Positions 26,459 to 34,416 of a stretch of DNA of 64,000 bases are shown here, piece after piece. Position 1 is the stretch's first letter. The number at the start of each line of letters is the position of its first letter. The DNA comes from Polaromonas sp. C04 (GTDB lineage: Bacteria; Pseudomonadota; Gammaproteobacteria; Burkholderiales; Burkholderiaceae_C). Below the pieces are notes generated by a model, which worked only from the letters and a program-made list of their open reading frames with translations, ran no database searches and was not told where the DNA came from. The translations under genes and the position numbers were made by a program. Where the stretch lies: the NCBI RefSeq assembly GCF_002002705.1, contig NZ_MUNS01000032.1, positions 19,662 to 83,661 on the forward strand, given 5' to 3'.

Positions 26459-27505
26459 TCAGGCCAGCGCCTGATCAAAAGAGATCTGGACCTTCATGGA
26501 CTGGCGCTTGTCGCCGGCAAGTTTAAAGGCCTCGGGCGCCCGCTCAAAGGCAAGGGTGTCGCTGATCACCGGACGTGCGTCGATCAGGCGCTGGTTCAGA
26601 AACGCCACGGCCACGGCAAACTCGGCATGAAAACGGAAGGTGCCGCGCAGGTCGATCTCCTTGCCCACCAGCACGTTGAGGGGCAGCGAAATATCGCCCC
26701 CCAGTCCGATGGTCACGATCACGCCGCGCGGCGCCACCACCTCCAGGCCGGTGCGCAGCGCCTTGTCGCTGCCCGAGGCTTCGAACATCACGTCGAACTG
26801 CCCTTTGCCCGCTGCGTAGGGCGCCAGTGCGTCGGGATTCTGCGCGAGGTTGATGGTTTTGTCGGCCCCCATTTTCAAAGCACAGGCCAACGGCAGATCG
26901 GCAATGTCGGCGGCCACGATCTCGGCCGCGCCGGCGCGGCGCAACCCGGCAATCAGCAAGGCGCCGATCGGGCCACAGCCCGTGACCAGCACGCGCTTGC
27001 CAAAGACCGAACCGGCCCGGGCAATGGCGTGCAGACCCACCGACAAGGGCTCGGCCAGCGCCGCCTCGGACAGTGGCAAATCGTCGGCAATCGCATGGGC
27101 CTGGGTGGCGTCGATCACCAGCGTCTCGCGAAACGCACCCTGCACGTGCGGAAAGCGCATGGCGCTGCCATAAAAGCGCATGTCCACGCAATGGTTGTGC
27201 AAGCCCTGCTGGCAAAACCGGCATATGCCACAGGGGCGCGACGGCGAGATCGCAATGCGCTGGCCCGGCTTGAAGCCGCTGATGCCGCTGCCCACCGCGT
27301 CCACGACGCCCGAGACTTCGTGCCCGAGAACCATGGGCTCCCTGATGCGCACGGCGCCGAAACCACCATGCTGAAAATAGTGCAGGTCGGAGCCGCAAAT
27401 GCCGCCAAAGGCAACACGAACCTGCAATTGCTGTGGCCCGGGAATTTCCGCGGCAAAGGCGTCCAGACGCAAATCGAGCGGAGCATGACAGACCAGTGCG
27501 CGCAT
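26459..27505 (-). CDS. idnD: L-idonate 5-dehydrogenase (zinc MDR)
   Basis: A 348-residue zinc-dependent MDR. The N-terminal CGSDLHYFQHGGFGAVRIRE, with the catalytic-zinc Cys and GHEVSGVVDAVG, is diagnostic of IdnD. The structural-zinc Cys cluster is PCGICRFCQQGLHNHC. The Rossmann motif is TGCGPIGALL. IdnD interconverts L-idonate and 5-keto-D-gluconate. It is 24 bp after idnO, the enzyme of the next step, and both lie downstream of a CUT1 transporter. Family-level function is well supported; whether L-idonate itself is the physiological substrate here is inferred. Confidence 0.88.
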   Translation of the reverse strand: MRALVCHAPLDLRLDAFAAEIPGPQQLQVRVAFGGICGSDLHYFQHGGFGAVRIREPMVLGHEVSGVVDAVGSGISGFKPGQRIAISPSRPCGICRFCQQGLHNHCVDMRFYGSAMRFPHVQGAFRETLVIDATQAHAIADDLPLSEAALAEPLSVGLHAIARAGSVFGKRVLVTGCGPIGALLIAGLRRAGAAEIVAADIADLPLACALKMGADKTINLAQNPDALAPYAAGKGQFDVMFEASGSDKALRTGLEVVAPRGVIVTIGLGGDISLPLNVLVGKEIDLRGTFRFHAEFAVAVAFLNQRLIDARPVISDTLAFERAPEAFKLAGDKRQSMKVQISFDQALA

Positions 27506-27529
27506 GGGATTCTCCCGGGAGATTGAGGC

Positions 27530-28300
27530 TCAAAGGGTGGCGGTCACGCCGCCATCCACATAGAGGATATGGCCGTTCACAAAGCTGGCCGCGTCGCTGG
27601 CCAAAAACACCGCTGCACCGGCGAGGTCTTCCACATCGCCCCAGCGCCGACTCGGGGTTCGCCCCAGTAGCCAGGCCGTGAACTGCTCGTCGGCCACCAG
27701 CTTTTCGGTCAGCTCGGTCTTGAAATAACCCGGACCCAGGCCATTGACGTTGATGCCATGCGGCCCCCAGTCGATCGCCATGCCCTTGGTCAGCATCTTG
27801 ACGGCGCCCTTGCTGGCCGTGTAAGGCGCGATGCCGGGCCGGCCCAGCTCGCTTTGCACCGAGCAGATGTTGATGATCTTGCCGCGCCCGCGCGCAATCA
27901 TCTTGCGCGCCACCGCCTGGCCGACAAAAAACATGCTGTCCACATTGGTGCGCATGAGCTGGTGCCAGTCGGCCTCCGGAAAGTCTTGCAGCGGCCCGCG
28001 AATCTGCATGCCGGCGTTGTTGACCAGGATTTCGATGGCCCCGAGCGTGCCCTCGATGTCGTCCACCGCGGCCTGCACGGACGCCGCCTGCGTGACGTCA
28101 AAGACGCGGGTGTGGACCGGCAGCCCTTCAGCGCGCAGTGCCGCAGCCGCCTGCTCCAGCTTGCCGGCATTGCGGCCATTCAACACCACGCTGGCGCCCG
28201 CCTGGCCCAGGCCGCGCGCCAGCGCCAAGCCGATTCCGCCGGAGGAGCCGGTGACGAGGGCGATGCGCCCGTCCAGGCGAAAGGAGGTGGCTGTGATCAT
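27530..28300 (-). CDS. idnO: Gluconate 5-dehydrogenase-like SDR
   Basis: A 256-residue classical SDR. It has TGSSGGIG (cofactor), NNAG, a Ser in CSVQSELGRPG, and YTASK. The segments FRLDGRIALVTGSSGGIGLALARGL and LGPGYFKTELTEKLVADEQFTAWL match the IdnO/Gno family that reduces 5-keto-D-gluconate to D-gluconate. It overlaps the transporter ATPase gene by 4 bp (ATGA) upstream and precedes idnD by 24 bp, so it sits firmly within the operon. Other NAD(P)-dependent ketose/aldonate activities are possible within this family. Confidence 0.85.
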   Translation of the reverse strand: MITATSFRLDGRIALVTGSSGGIGLALARGLGQAGASVVLNGRNAGKLEQAAAALRAEGLPVHTRVFDVTQAASVQAAVDDIEGTLGAIEILVNNAGMQIRGPLQDFPEADWHQLMRTNVDSMFFVGQAVARKMIARGRGKIINICSVQSELGRPGIAPYTASKGAVKMLTKGMAIDWGPHGINVNGLGPGYFKTELTEKLVADEQFTAWLLGRTPSRRWGDVEDLAGAAVFLASDAASFVNGHILYVDGGVTATL

Positions 28301-29367
28301 GCCAGCCGCGCGCCGCTGGCCTCATCGAAGAGATGGGCTTTGGCGGCGTCAATTTCCAGATGGATGATGTCGTCAGGCCGGGCGGTGGTGCGACCGTGCA
28401 TGACCACGATCACACGGATGCTCCCTACCTCCAGCAGCAATTCCGTTTCGGCGCCTGTCGGCTCGACCACGATGACCCTGGCTGGAATGCCCTGCCCCGA
28501 AGTGGAGACGGCCAGGTCGCCCGGCCGCACTCCGTAGTGGATCGCCTGGCCATCCTGGCCCGCAGCCACCGGGCCCACCGGCCATTGCTGACTCTGCGCT
28601 TCCACCCAGCACCGGCCTTCGGATTGACGCAGCGTGCCTTGCAGGATATTCATCGCGGGGGAGCCGATGAACTGGGCCACAAACAGGTTGCCAGGGCGGT
28701 CGAACAATTCGAGCGGCGTGCCGATCTGCTCGACGATGCCGTCGTGCATCACCACGATCCGGTCCGCCAGGGTCATGGCTTCGATCTGGTCGTGCGTCAC
28801 GTACACCGTCGTCGTCTTGAGCCGCTGGTGCAGCGATTTGATCTCGGCGCGCATGGACACGCGCAGCTTGGCATCGAGATTGGACAGCGGCTCGTCAAAC
28901 AGGAACACCTTGGGGTCCCGCACGATCGCGCGCCCCATCGCGACGCGCTGGCGCTGGCCCCCCGACAGCTCCCGCGGGAAACGATCCAGCAGGGGGTCGA
29001 GGTTCAGGATGCGCGCCGCATTGCCGACCCGCTGCTCGGTCAGCGCCGCCTCGGCCCGGCGCAGCTTGAGGCTGAAGGCCATGTTGTCGCGCACGGTCAT
29101 GTGCGGGTACAGCGCATAGCTCTGGAACACCATGGCAATGTCGCGGTCCTTGGACTCGACGTCATTCACCACCCGGTCATCCACGGCGATCTCGCCGCCA
29201 CTGATGTCTTCCAGACCCGCCAGCATACGCAGCAAGGTGGACTTGCCGCAGCCCGAAGGCCCGACCAGCACCACGAACTCGCCGTCGGCAATGTCAAAGC
29301 TGATGCCGTGAATGATCTTGGTCTTGTCGAAGTTTTTTTCGACACTGCGAAACGATACGGATGCCAT
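28297..29367 (-). CDS. CUT1 sugar ABC transporter ATP-binding protein (UgpC/MalK type)
   Basis: A 356-residue ATPase. Walker A is GPSGCGKST, the Q loop VFQSYALYPHMTV, the signature LSGGQRQRVAMGRAI, and Walker B VFLFDEPLSNLD. The C-terminal regulatory OB-fold half (about residues 240-356) is the MalK/UgpC TOBE region. It would dimerise and power the two adjacent permeases. It overlaps idnO by 4 bp and follows the second permease by 17 bp. In this family one ATPase can serve more than one permease pair. Confidence 0.92.
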   Translation of the reverse strand: MASVSFRSVEKNFDKTKIIHGISFDIADGEFVVLVGPSGCGKSTLLRMLAGLEDISGGEIAVDDRVVNDVESKDRDIAMVFQSYALYPHMTVRDNMAFSLKLRRAEAALTEQRVGNAARILNLDPLLDRFPRELSGGQRQRVAMGRAIVRDPKVFLFDEPLSNLDAKLRVSMRAEIKSLHQRLKTTTVYVTHDQIEAMTLADRIVVMHDGIVEQIGTPLELFDRPGNLFVAQFIGSPAMNILQGTLRQSEGRCWVEAQSQQWPVGPVAAGQDGQAIHYGVRPGDLAVSTSGQGIPARVIVVEPTGAETELLLEVGSIRVIVVMHGRTTARPDDIIHLEIDAAKAHLFDEASGARLA

Positions 29368-29384
29368 GGGGCGGCCCTTTGTGT

Positions 29385-30236
29385 TCAGCTCTTCACGGCG
29401 CCGGCCGTCAGGCCCGACACCATGTAGCGCTTGAAGGTGTAGTAAATCGCCGCCGGCGGCAGTGCGTAGATCAGCCCCGTGGCCATGAGCAGCTCCCAGG
29501 GCGAGTCGTCGGCCGACAGAAAACTGCCCAGCGCCACCGCCAGCGTGATGGTGCGATCGTTGGACAGCAGCAAAAACGCAAACAGGTACTCGTTCCACGC
29601 CAGCAGCAGCGCATAGGTGCCGACCGCCACCAGCGACGGCACCATCAGCGGCAGGTACACGAGCCGGAACAGTTGCAGCGCCGACGCGCCGTCCATTTTG
29701 GCGGCCTCGTCCAGCTCAAAAGGCAACTTGTCAGAAGCCTGTTTGAGCACCCAGATGCAATACGGCGCCGCAATCGTCACCATGGCCAGAATCAGCGACC
29801 ACTGGCTGTTCAGCAAACCATAGTTGCCCATGGTTTTGTACATGGGAACCGCCAGGAAGGCGGCCGGGATGAAGTACGTGAACAGCGCCAGATTCATCAC
29901 CGTTCGCCCGCCGCGCACCTTCAGGCGGCTGATGGCAAAGGCCGCCGCGGTCGACACAACCAGGGTCAGCAGGCCCACCGTGACCGCAATGAACAATGAG
30001 TTCCAGAACTGCAGCCAGAAGTGATTCAGGTAGAAATGCTGCTCCGTCAGCACGACCTCGAAGTTGTGCAGGGTCGGATGCGTGGGCCACAGATGCCCCG
30101 AGGTCGCCGTGTCGCGCGGGGAAATGGCGAACAGGACCATGTGGTAGACCGGAATGATGGTCCACAGGAATAGCGGAACGCCAATCAGCAGCAGCTTGGC
30201 CTCGGTCGCCACCGCCTTGAAGGTCAGGCGCTTCAT
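29385..30236 (-). CDS. CUT1 carbohydrate ABC transporter permease (MalG type)
   Basis: A 283-residue inner-membrane protein with six hydrophobic segments. The EAA loop is ELDEAAKMDGASALQLFRLVYLPL, which docks to the ATPase. The N-terminal strand-TM (LLIGVPLFLWTIIPVYHMVLFAI) and the end LPPAAIYYTFKRYMVSGLTAGAVK are typical of MalG/UgpE-type subunits. It overlaps the partner permease by 4 bp, indicating coupled translation and likely equimolar production. Confidence 0.92.
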   Translation of the reverse strand: MKRLTFKAVATEAKLLLIGVPLFLWTIIPVYHMVLFAISPRDTATSGHLWPTHPTLHNFEVVLTEQHFYLNHFWLQFWNSLFIAVTVGLLTLVVSTAAAFAISRLKVRGGRTVMNLALFTYFIPAAFLAVPMYKTMGNYGLLNSQWSLILAMVTIAAPYCIWVLKQASDKLPFELDEAAKMDGASALQLFRLVYLPLMVPSLVAVGTYALLLAWNEYLFAFLLLSNDRTITLAVALGSFLSADDSPWELLMATGLIYALPPAAIYYTFKRYMVSGLTAGAVKS

Positions 30237-31105
30237 TTGGACAACCGTTTCATCATGAAGTAGATCAGCGGCAGCACCAGCGGCATGGCGACGACGATGG
30301 ATGCCATCGACAGATCCACCTGGTCCAGCCGCAGGTAACGGATGCCCAGCGTGGCCAGCACCTGCGTCAGATCAGCCGGACCACCGCCCGTGAGCAGGTA
30401 CACGCTGTTGAAGTCGCCCAGGGTCCAGATCATCGACAAAATGGTGGAGGTCAGGTACAGCGTTCTCATGGAGGGCCAGGTGATGAACCTGAACTTCTGC
30501 CAGTTCGAGGCGCCATCCACCGAGGCGGCTTCATACTGCTCGGCCGGAATTGCCAATCGTCCCGCAATCAGGATAAGGGTCCAGAACGGCAGCGACTTCC
30601 AGATGTGCATCAGGATGGCGAATGTCAGCGCGAGGGTCGGGTCGTTCAGCCAGTTCGGGCCATCGGCACCGGTCAGGCGAAAGATCAGCGAGTTGATCAG
30701 GCCCCATTCGGGGTTGAGCATGAAACGCACCGACAGGATGGTGGGGATCGAGGGCATCGCCCAGGGCAGGATGAACAGCACCGAGAGCCACTTGATCCAG
30801 CTCCGGGTCTGCACAAAAAAGCCCGACAAACCCAGTGCGATCAGCATCTTGATGTTGATGCCGACGATCAAAAATACCAGGGTGTTGATCACCGAGCGGA
30901 GAAAAATGGGGTCTTCAAACAGCTTGACATAGCTGTGGGGATGGCGCGCCAGCCACAAGCCGTAGCCTACGGGGTAAATCACGAAGGCCAGAAAAATCAG
31001 CAGATAGGGAATGACCAGTACCAGCCCCCAAAATTGCCATGAAGACATTCTCCGGGCCGCTGCAGGGGCGGGTGGCCGGCTCTGATCGAGAGTGAGTGTG
31101 TTCAT
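30233..31105 (-). CDS. CUT1 sugar ABC transporter permease (MalF type)
   Basis: A 290-residue inner-membrane protein with six hydrophobic segments. The EAA loop is EQYEAASVDGASNWQKFRFITWPSM. The first transmembrane segment (FWGLVLVIPYLLIFLAFVIYPVGYGLW) and the segment TILSMIWTLGDFNSVYLLTGGGP are typical of MalF/UgpA-type subunits. It pairs with the MalG-type subunit that overlaps its stop, and follows the binding-protein gene by 84 bp, a gap that could hold an attenuating stem lowering permease relative to binding protein; I see no strong hairpin there. Confidence 0.92.
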   Translation of the reverse strand: MNTLTLDQSRPPAPAAARRMSSWQFWGLVLVIPYLLIFLAFVIYPVGYGLWLARHPHSYVKLFEDPIFLRSVINTLVFLIVGINIKMLIALGLSGFFVQTRSWIKWLSVLFILPWAMPSIPTILSVRFMLNPEWGLINSLIFRLTGADGPNWLNDPTLALTFAILMHIWKSLPFWTLILIAGRLAIPAEQYEAASVDGASNWQKFRFITWPSMRTLYLTSTILSMIWTLGDFNSVYLLTGGGPADLTQVLATLGIRYLRLDQVDLSMASIVVAMPLVLPLIYFMMKRLSK

Positions 31106-31188
31106 CGTGTTCGGGTGTTGGTCAGGTGTGTCGGCCGCCCCGAGGCCGGGGTGGCCGACACGACTTCATCGCAGCTTGAACCTGTCGC

Positions 31189-32562
31189 CTAGCTGGCAAT
31201 GGCCTTGATGCGTGCGATCATTTCGTCGACGGCCTGGTCCACCGGGATCTTCTCGCTGACGACACGGTTCATGGCCTTGGCCCAGACGTTTTCGTTATTC
31301 ACAATCGTGAACTTGTAGTTCTTGGTGAACTCGAAGGTCACCGTTCCGGCCATGTACTGGTTGTACACCGACAGGCGGTGCCGGTCAGCCTTCCAGAACG
31401 GGCTTTGCTGCGCCACCTTGGTGACCGGGAACCAGCGGCCCAGCGAGCCTTCCACGTAAGGCGTCAGGTTTTCTTCCTGCAGCAGGAAGCTGACAAACTC
31501 CTTGGCACGGGCCTTGTTCTTGGAGTCCTTGAAAATCACGCCCGTCTTCACCGCCGAGCGGTACTGCATCTTGCTGCCGTCCGGTTTGTTCGGGAAGCCG
31601 GCCGTGCGGATCAGTTCGTAGTAGTTTTTCTTGGCGATGGCACGCTGCTCGGGCTTGAGCGCTTCGTTGTTCATGTCGTCCAGCCATTTCGCCGCGATCG
31701 AAATCGTCGCGTTGTGCGTCATCACGGTGGTCTTGTTATGGAAGGCGACGTTGTTGTCCGGGTCCTTCCAGCTGGTGGACGACGGCGGGGTGCAGCCTTC
31801 GACGTAAGGCCGGGTGTAGTCGGTCATGGCGCCGATCAGGCCCGTGCGCACCTTCGGATCGTCGAGCAGCAGTTTGCCGTTGTCATCGACCAGCTTGACG
31901 TTGTAGGCGTCCATGAATGTCAGGAACGAATAGAACGAGTCGGTGCCGTCGACGCCCATGGGCATGCCGATGCCGTAGGTCCGCGAGCCGGTTTTCTTGC
32001 GATAGGCGGGCTGCACCTTGTTGCACCAGAACGACCAATAGCCTTTCCAGTCCGTCGGGATGTCGGTTTCCTTGTAGCCGGCCTCATTGAGCATGTCGAT
32101 CCAGTACTCGATGTGCATGGTCTGCTGCTTGAGCGGGAAGGCGTAGTAGGCCTTCTTCTTGGTGACGTTGTTGTAGAGATAGGTGGTCTCGACCGTGTTG
32201 GGTGCAAACCGGTCCTTGATCGGCGTGATCACGTCGCTGATGTCTTCGAGCTTGCCGTCATAAGCCCATTTGCCGGTGACCTGAAAATCGTAGACATCCG
32301 AATAGGCCACGTCGGGCGGGCTGCCGGAGTCCAGGGCCGACACCGTCTTGGGGATGGTGTCCTGTACGGCGTACTGCGAGAGTTCGACCTTGACCTTGGT
32401 CTTGTCCTCGAACTTCTTGATCGCGGCAAACAGTGCGTCGTCCTCGGATTTGTAAAACCCCTTGACCCACCAGACGGTGAGCGTTTCCTGGGCGCTCGCA
32501 TACCCGGACGCCATGAGCGCCGTGGTCATGAGCGCCGCCGTGGCAACTAGCTTGAACTTCAT
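31189..32562 (-). CDS. CUT1 extracellular sugar/sugar-acid-binding protein
   Basis: A 457-residue periplasmic protein. It has a Sec signal peptide (MKFKLVATAALMTTALMASGYASAQ) and a mature start ETLTVWWVKGFYKSEDDALFAAIKKFE typical of family-1 extracellular solute-binding proteins. Aromatic-rich stretches (YWIDMLNEAGY, WKGYWSFWCNK) are expected in the ligand cleft. It is the substrate-recognising part of the transporter; the ligand is inferred to be an aldonic acid or related polyol from the neighbours idnD/idnO and ghrB. AAAGGAGACTCTG lies just upstream of the ATG, a good ribosome site. Confidence 0.92.
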   Translation of the reverse strand: MKFKLVATAALMTTALMASGYASAQETLTVWWVKGFYKSEDDALFAAIKKFEDKTKVKVELSQYAVQDTIPKTVSALDSGSPPDVAYSDVYDFQVTGKWAYDGKLEDISDVITPIKDRFAPNTVETTYLYNNVTKKKAYYAFPLKQQTMHIEYWIDMLNEAGYKETDIPTDWKGYWSFWCNKVQPAYRKKTGSRTYGIGMPMGVDGTDSFYSFLTFMDAYNVKLVDDNGKLLLDDPKVRTGLIGAMTDYTRPYVEGCTPPSSTSWKDPDNNVAFHNKTTVMTHNATISIAAKWLDDMNNEALKPEQRAIAKKNYYELIRTAGFPNKPDGSKMQYRSAVKTGVIFKDSKNKARAKEFVSFLLQEENLTPYVEGSLGRWFPVTKVAQQSPFWKADRHRLSVYNQYMAGTVTFEFTKNYKFTIVNNENVWAKAMNRVVSEKIPVDQAVDEMIARIKAIAS

Positions 32563-32602
32563 CAGAGTCTCCTTTGTGGTTGTTGAGGGAAAACTTGTTT
32601 TG

Positions 32603-33364
32603 TCATGCGGGTGCCGCCGCCTTGAGCTGCAGCGCGGGCCGGCCCAGGCGCGGCAACCGGCGGCGCGAGGCCAGTACCTGTTCGATATCCTGGTGCGCGC
32701 CGTCGATGAGCACCAGGATCGCCTGCTCGGCGCCGGACACGTTTCGGGCAATCACGGCATCGAGCACGGCGCGGTGCAGCGGCAGGGACCGGCGCGGGCC
32801 GTTCTTCTTGCTGGTGGAGATCTCGAAGCTGGTGCGCAGCAAGGCGCCCAATGCCTTGCTCATCTGCACCAGCAGGCGGTTGTGCGAGGCGCGCAGCAAG
32901 CCCTGGTGAAAACGCAGATCGAAGGTCACATAGTCTCCGCCCTGCAGCACAGCCCGCTTCATGCCGGCATAGGCGTTTTCGATACCCGAAATATCTTCGT
33001 CCGTGGCACGCTCTGCGGCCAGCCGCACGGCAGCGGGCTCGACGACACGACGCAGGTCCTGCAGGTCGCGAATGAATTCACGGCTCAGCCCCACCCTGGA
33101 CTGCCAGGCGATCACATCCGAATCGAACCAGTTCCAGTCGTCAGACGGCAGTACGCGGGTCCCCACCTTCGGGCCGGTGTGAATCAGTCCCTTGGCCACC
33201 AGCGATTTGACGGACTCGCGCACCACCGTGCGACTGACCCCAAGCTCCTCGCACAGCAGGGGCTCGGGCGGGATCGAACTGCCCACCGCATAACGACCGG
33301 CCACGATGGCCTCGCCGAGGAAATCGACGGTGTTGCCATGCACGTTCTTCATCATGGCCATCAT
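32603..33364 (-). CDS. FadR/FCD-type GntR transcriptional regulator
   Basis: A 253-residue protein. The N-terminal winged helix is IVAGRYAVGSSIPPEPLLCEELGVSRTVVRESVKSLVAKGLI (about residues 20-62), with the typical SRTVVRE recognition helix. The C-terminal helical FCD domain (about 90-240) has an Asp/Arg and His set (DLRRVVEPAAVRLAAE, FDLRFHQGLLRASHN, LHRAVLDAV) that commonly binds a metal and an organic-acid effector. Its ATG overlaps the preceding reductase stop (ATGA). The 17-bp palindrome in the divergent region fits a FadR-group operator, so it probably regulates both operons. Confidence 0.9.
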   Translation of the reverse strand: MMAMMKNVHGNTVDFLGEAIVAGRYAVGSSIPPEPLLCEELGVSRTVVRESVKSLVAKGLIHTGPKVGTRVLPSDDWNWFDSDVIAWQSRVGLSREFIRDLQDLRRVVEPAAVRLAAERATDEDISGIENAYAGMKRAVLQGGDYVTFDLRFHQGLLRASHNRLLVQMSKALGALLRTSFEISTSKKNGPRRSLPLHRAVLDAVIARNVSGAEQAILVLIDGAHQDIEQVLASRRRLPRLGRPALQLKAAAPA

Positions 33365-34308
33365 TGCGGCACCGGTGTGAGCACGGGCTGCCCCGCAAAA
33401 TGGGCCTGCAAATTGCCGAAAGCCAGATCGGCCATGGCGCGGCGGGTCTGCCAGGTCGCACTGGCCACGTGCGGCGTCAGCACCACGTCGTCGCGCGCGG
33501 CCAGCGCGGGCGGCACATTCGGCTCGTCTTCAAACACATCGAGCGCCGCCCCGGCGATCTGCCCCTGCTCCAGGGCGTGGATCAACGCGGCCTGATCGAC
33601 CACCGAGCCGCGCGCGACATTGATGAGGTAACCCTTGGGACCGAGTGCCGTCAGCACTTGCGCATTGATGAGCCCGCGCGTCGCATCTCCGCCCGGTGTG
33701 ATGACCATCAGGAAATCGACCTCGGCCGCCAGCGCCTGCGGTGTCGGGCAATAGCGGTAGGCCGTTGCCGGTTTTTCATGGCGCGCCGTGTAGGCGATGC
33801 TCATGCCAAAGCCCTCGGCGCGGCGCGCAATGGCCTGGCCAATACGCCCCAGACCGACGATGCCGAGCCGCGCACCGCTGACCTTGCGGCCCAAGGGCGC
33901 CGGGCCGCCCGGCCATTGACCGGCCCGCACGAACCGGTCCGCTTGCGGGACGCGCCGCGCCACGGCAAGCAACAGCGCCAGGCCCATGTCGGCCACGTCG
34001 TCCGTCAGCACGTCGGGGGTATGCGTGACGGGCACGCCACGCTCGCGCGCCGCCGCCACGTCCACACCGTCGTAGCCCACGCCAAACACGGAGATGACCT
34101 CGAGCGCCGGCAACTGGTCCATCAGGCCCCGCGGCACTTTGGATTCGCCACTGGCGGCAATGGCACGGATGCGCGGCGCGGCCGCCGCAAAGGCGGCCGG
34201 ATCGGTCTGATGCAGACGGTCATGCACCACATAGGCGGCGCGCAAGGCTTCCATATAGGGTGGCCATAATTTCGCAGCGACCAGGATTTCGGGTTTCGAC
34301 AAGGGCAC
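33361..34308 (-). CDS. D-isomer 2-hydroxyacid dehydrogenase (GhrB-like 2-ketoaldonate reductase)
   Basis: A 315-residue NAD(P)-dependent dehydrogenase. It has GLGRIGQAIA (GxGxxG, about residues 150-159), a catalytic Arg in NVARGSVVD, Glu in FEDEPNVP and His in TPHVAS. The group includes glyoxylate/hydroxypyruvate and 2-keto-D-gluconate reductases; in this locus reduction of a 2-ketoaldonate is the best fit. It is the first gene of the leftward operon. The start shown is GTG; GGAG lies only 1 nt from it, whereas TTG two codons on (34302) has ideal spacing and may be the true start. Confidence 0.87.
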   Translation of the reverse strand: MPLSKPEILVAAKLWPPYMEALRAAYVVHDRLHQTDPAAFAAAAPRIRAIAASGESKVPRGLMDQLPALEVISVFGVGYDGVDVAAARERGVPVTHTPDVLTDDVADMGLALLLAVARRVPQADRFVRAGQWPGGPAPLGRKVSGARLGIVGLGRIGQAIARRAEGFGMSIAYTARHEKPATAYRYCPTPQALAAEVDFLMVITPGGDATRGLINAQVLTALGPKGYLINVARGSVVDQAALIHALEQGQIAGAALDVFEDEPNVPPALAARDDVVLTPHVASATWQTRRAMADLAFGNLQAHFAGQPVLTPVPQ

Positions 34309-34344
34309 ACTCCAATTGGCGCTTTACAGAACGCGGTAGATTGC

Positions 34345-34361
34345 TTATGGTATTACCATAA
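34345..34361. promoter_or_regulatory. Perfect 17-bp palindrome, probable GntR/FadR-type operator
   Basis: TTATGGTA-T-TACCATAA. It lies between the divergent GhrB-like and IlvD/Edd genes. TGGTnnnACCA fits the operator pattern of FadR-subfamily GntR regulators, and a gene for one is second in the leftward operon. Its central position would allow control of both operons. Confidence 0.75.
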
Positions 34362-34416
34362 TACGATGACGCCCTCAGGGTATTCCCCGAAATTCAACAC
34401 TTCCAGCACCCACACC

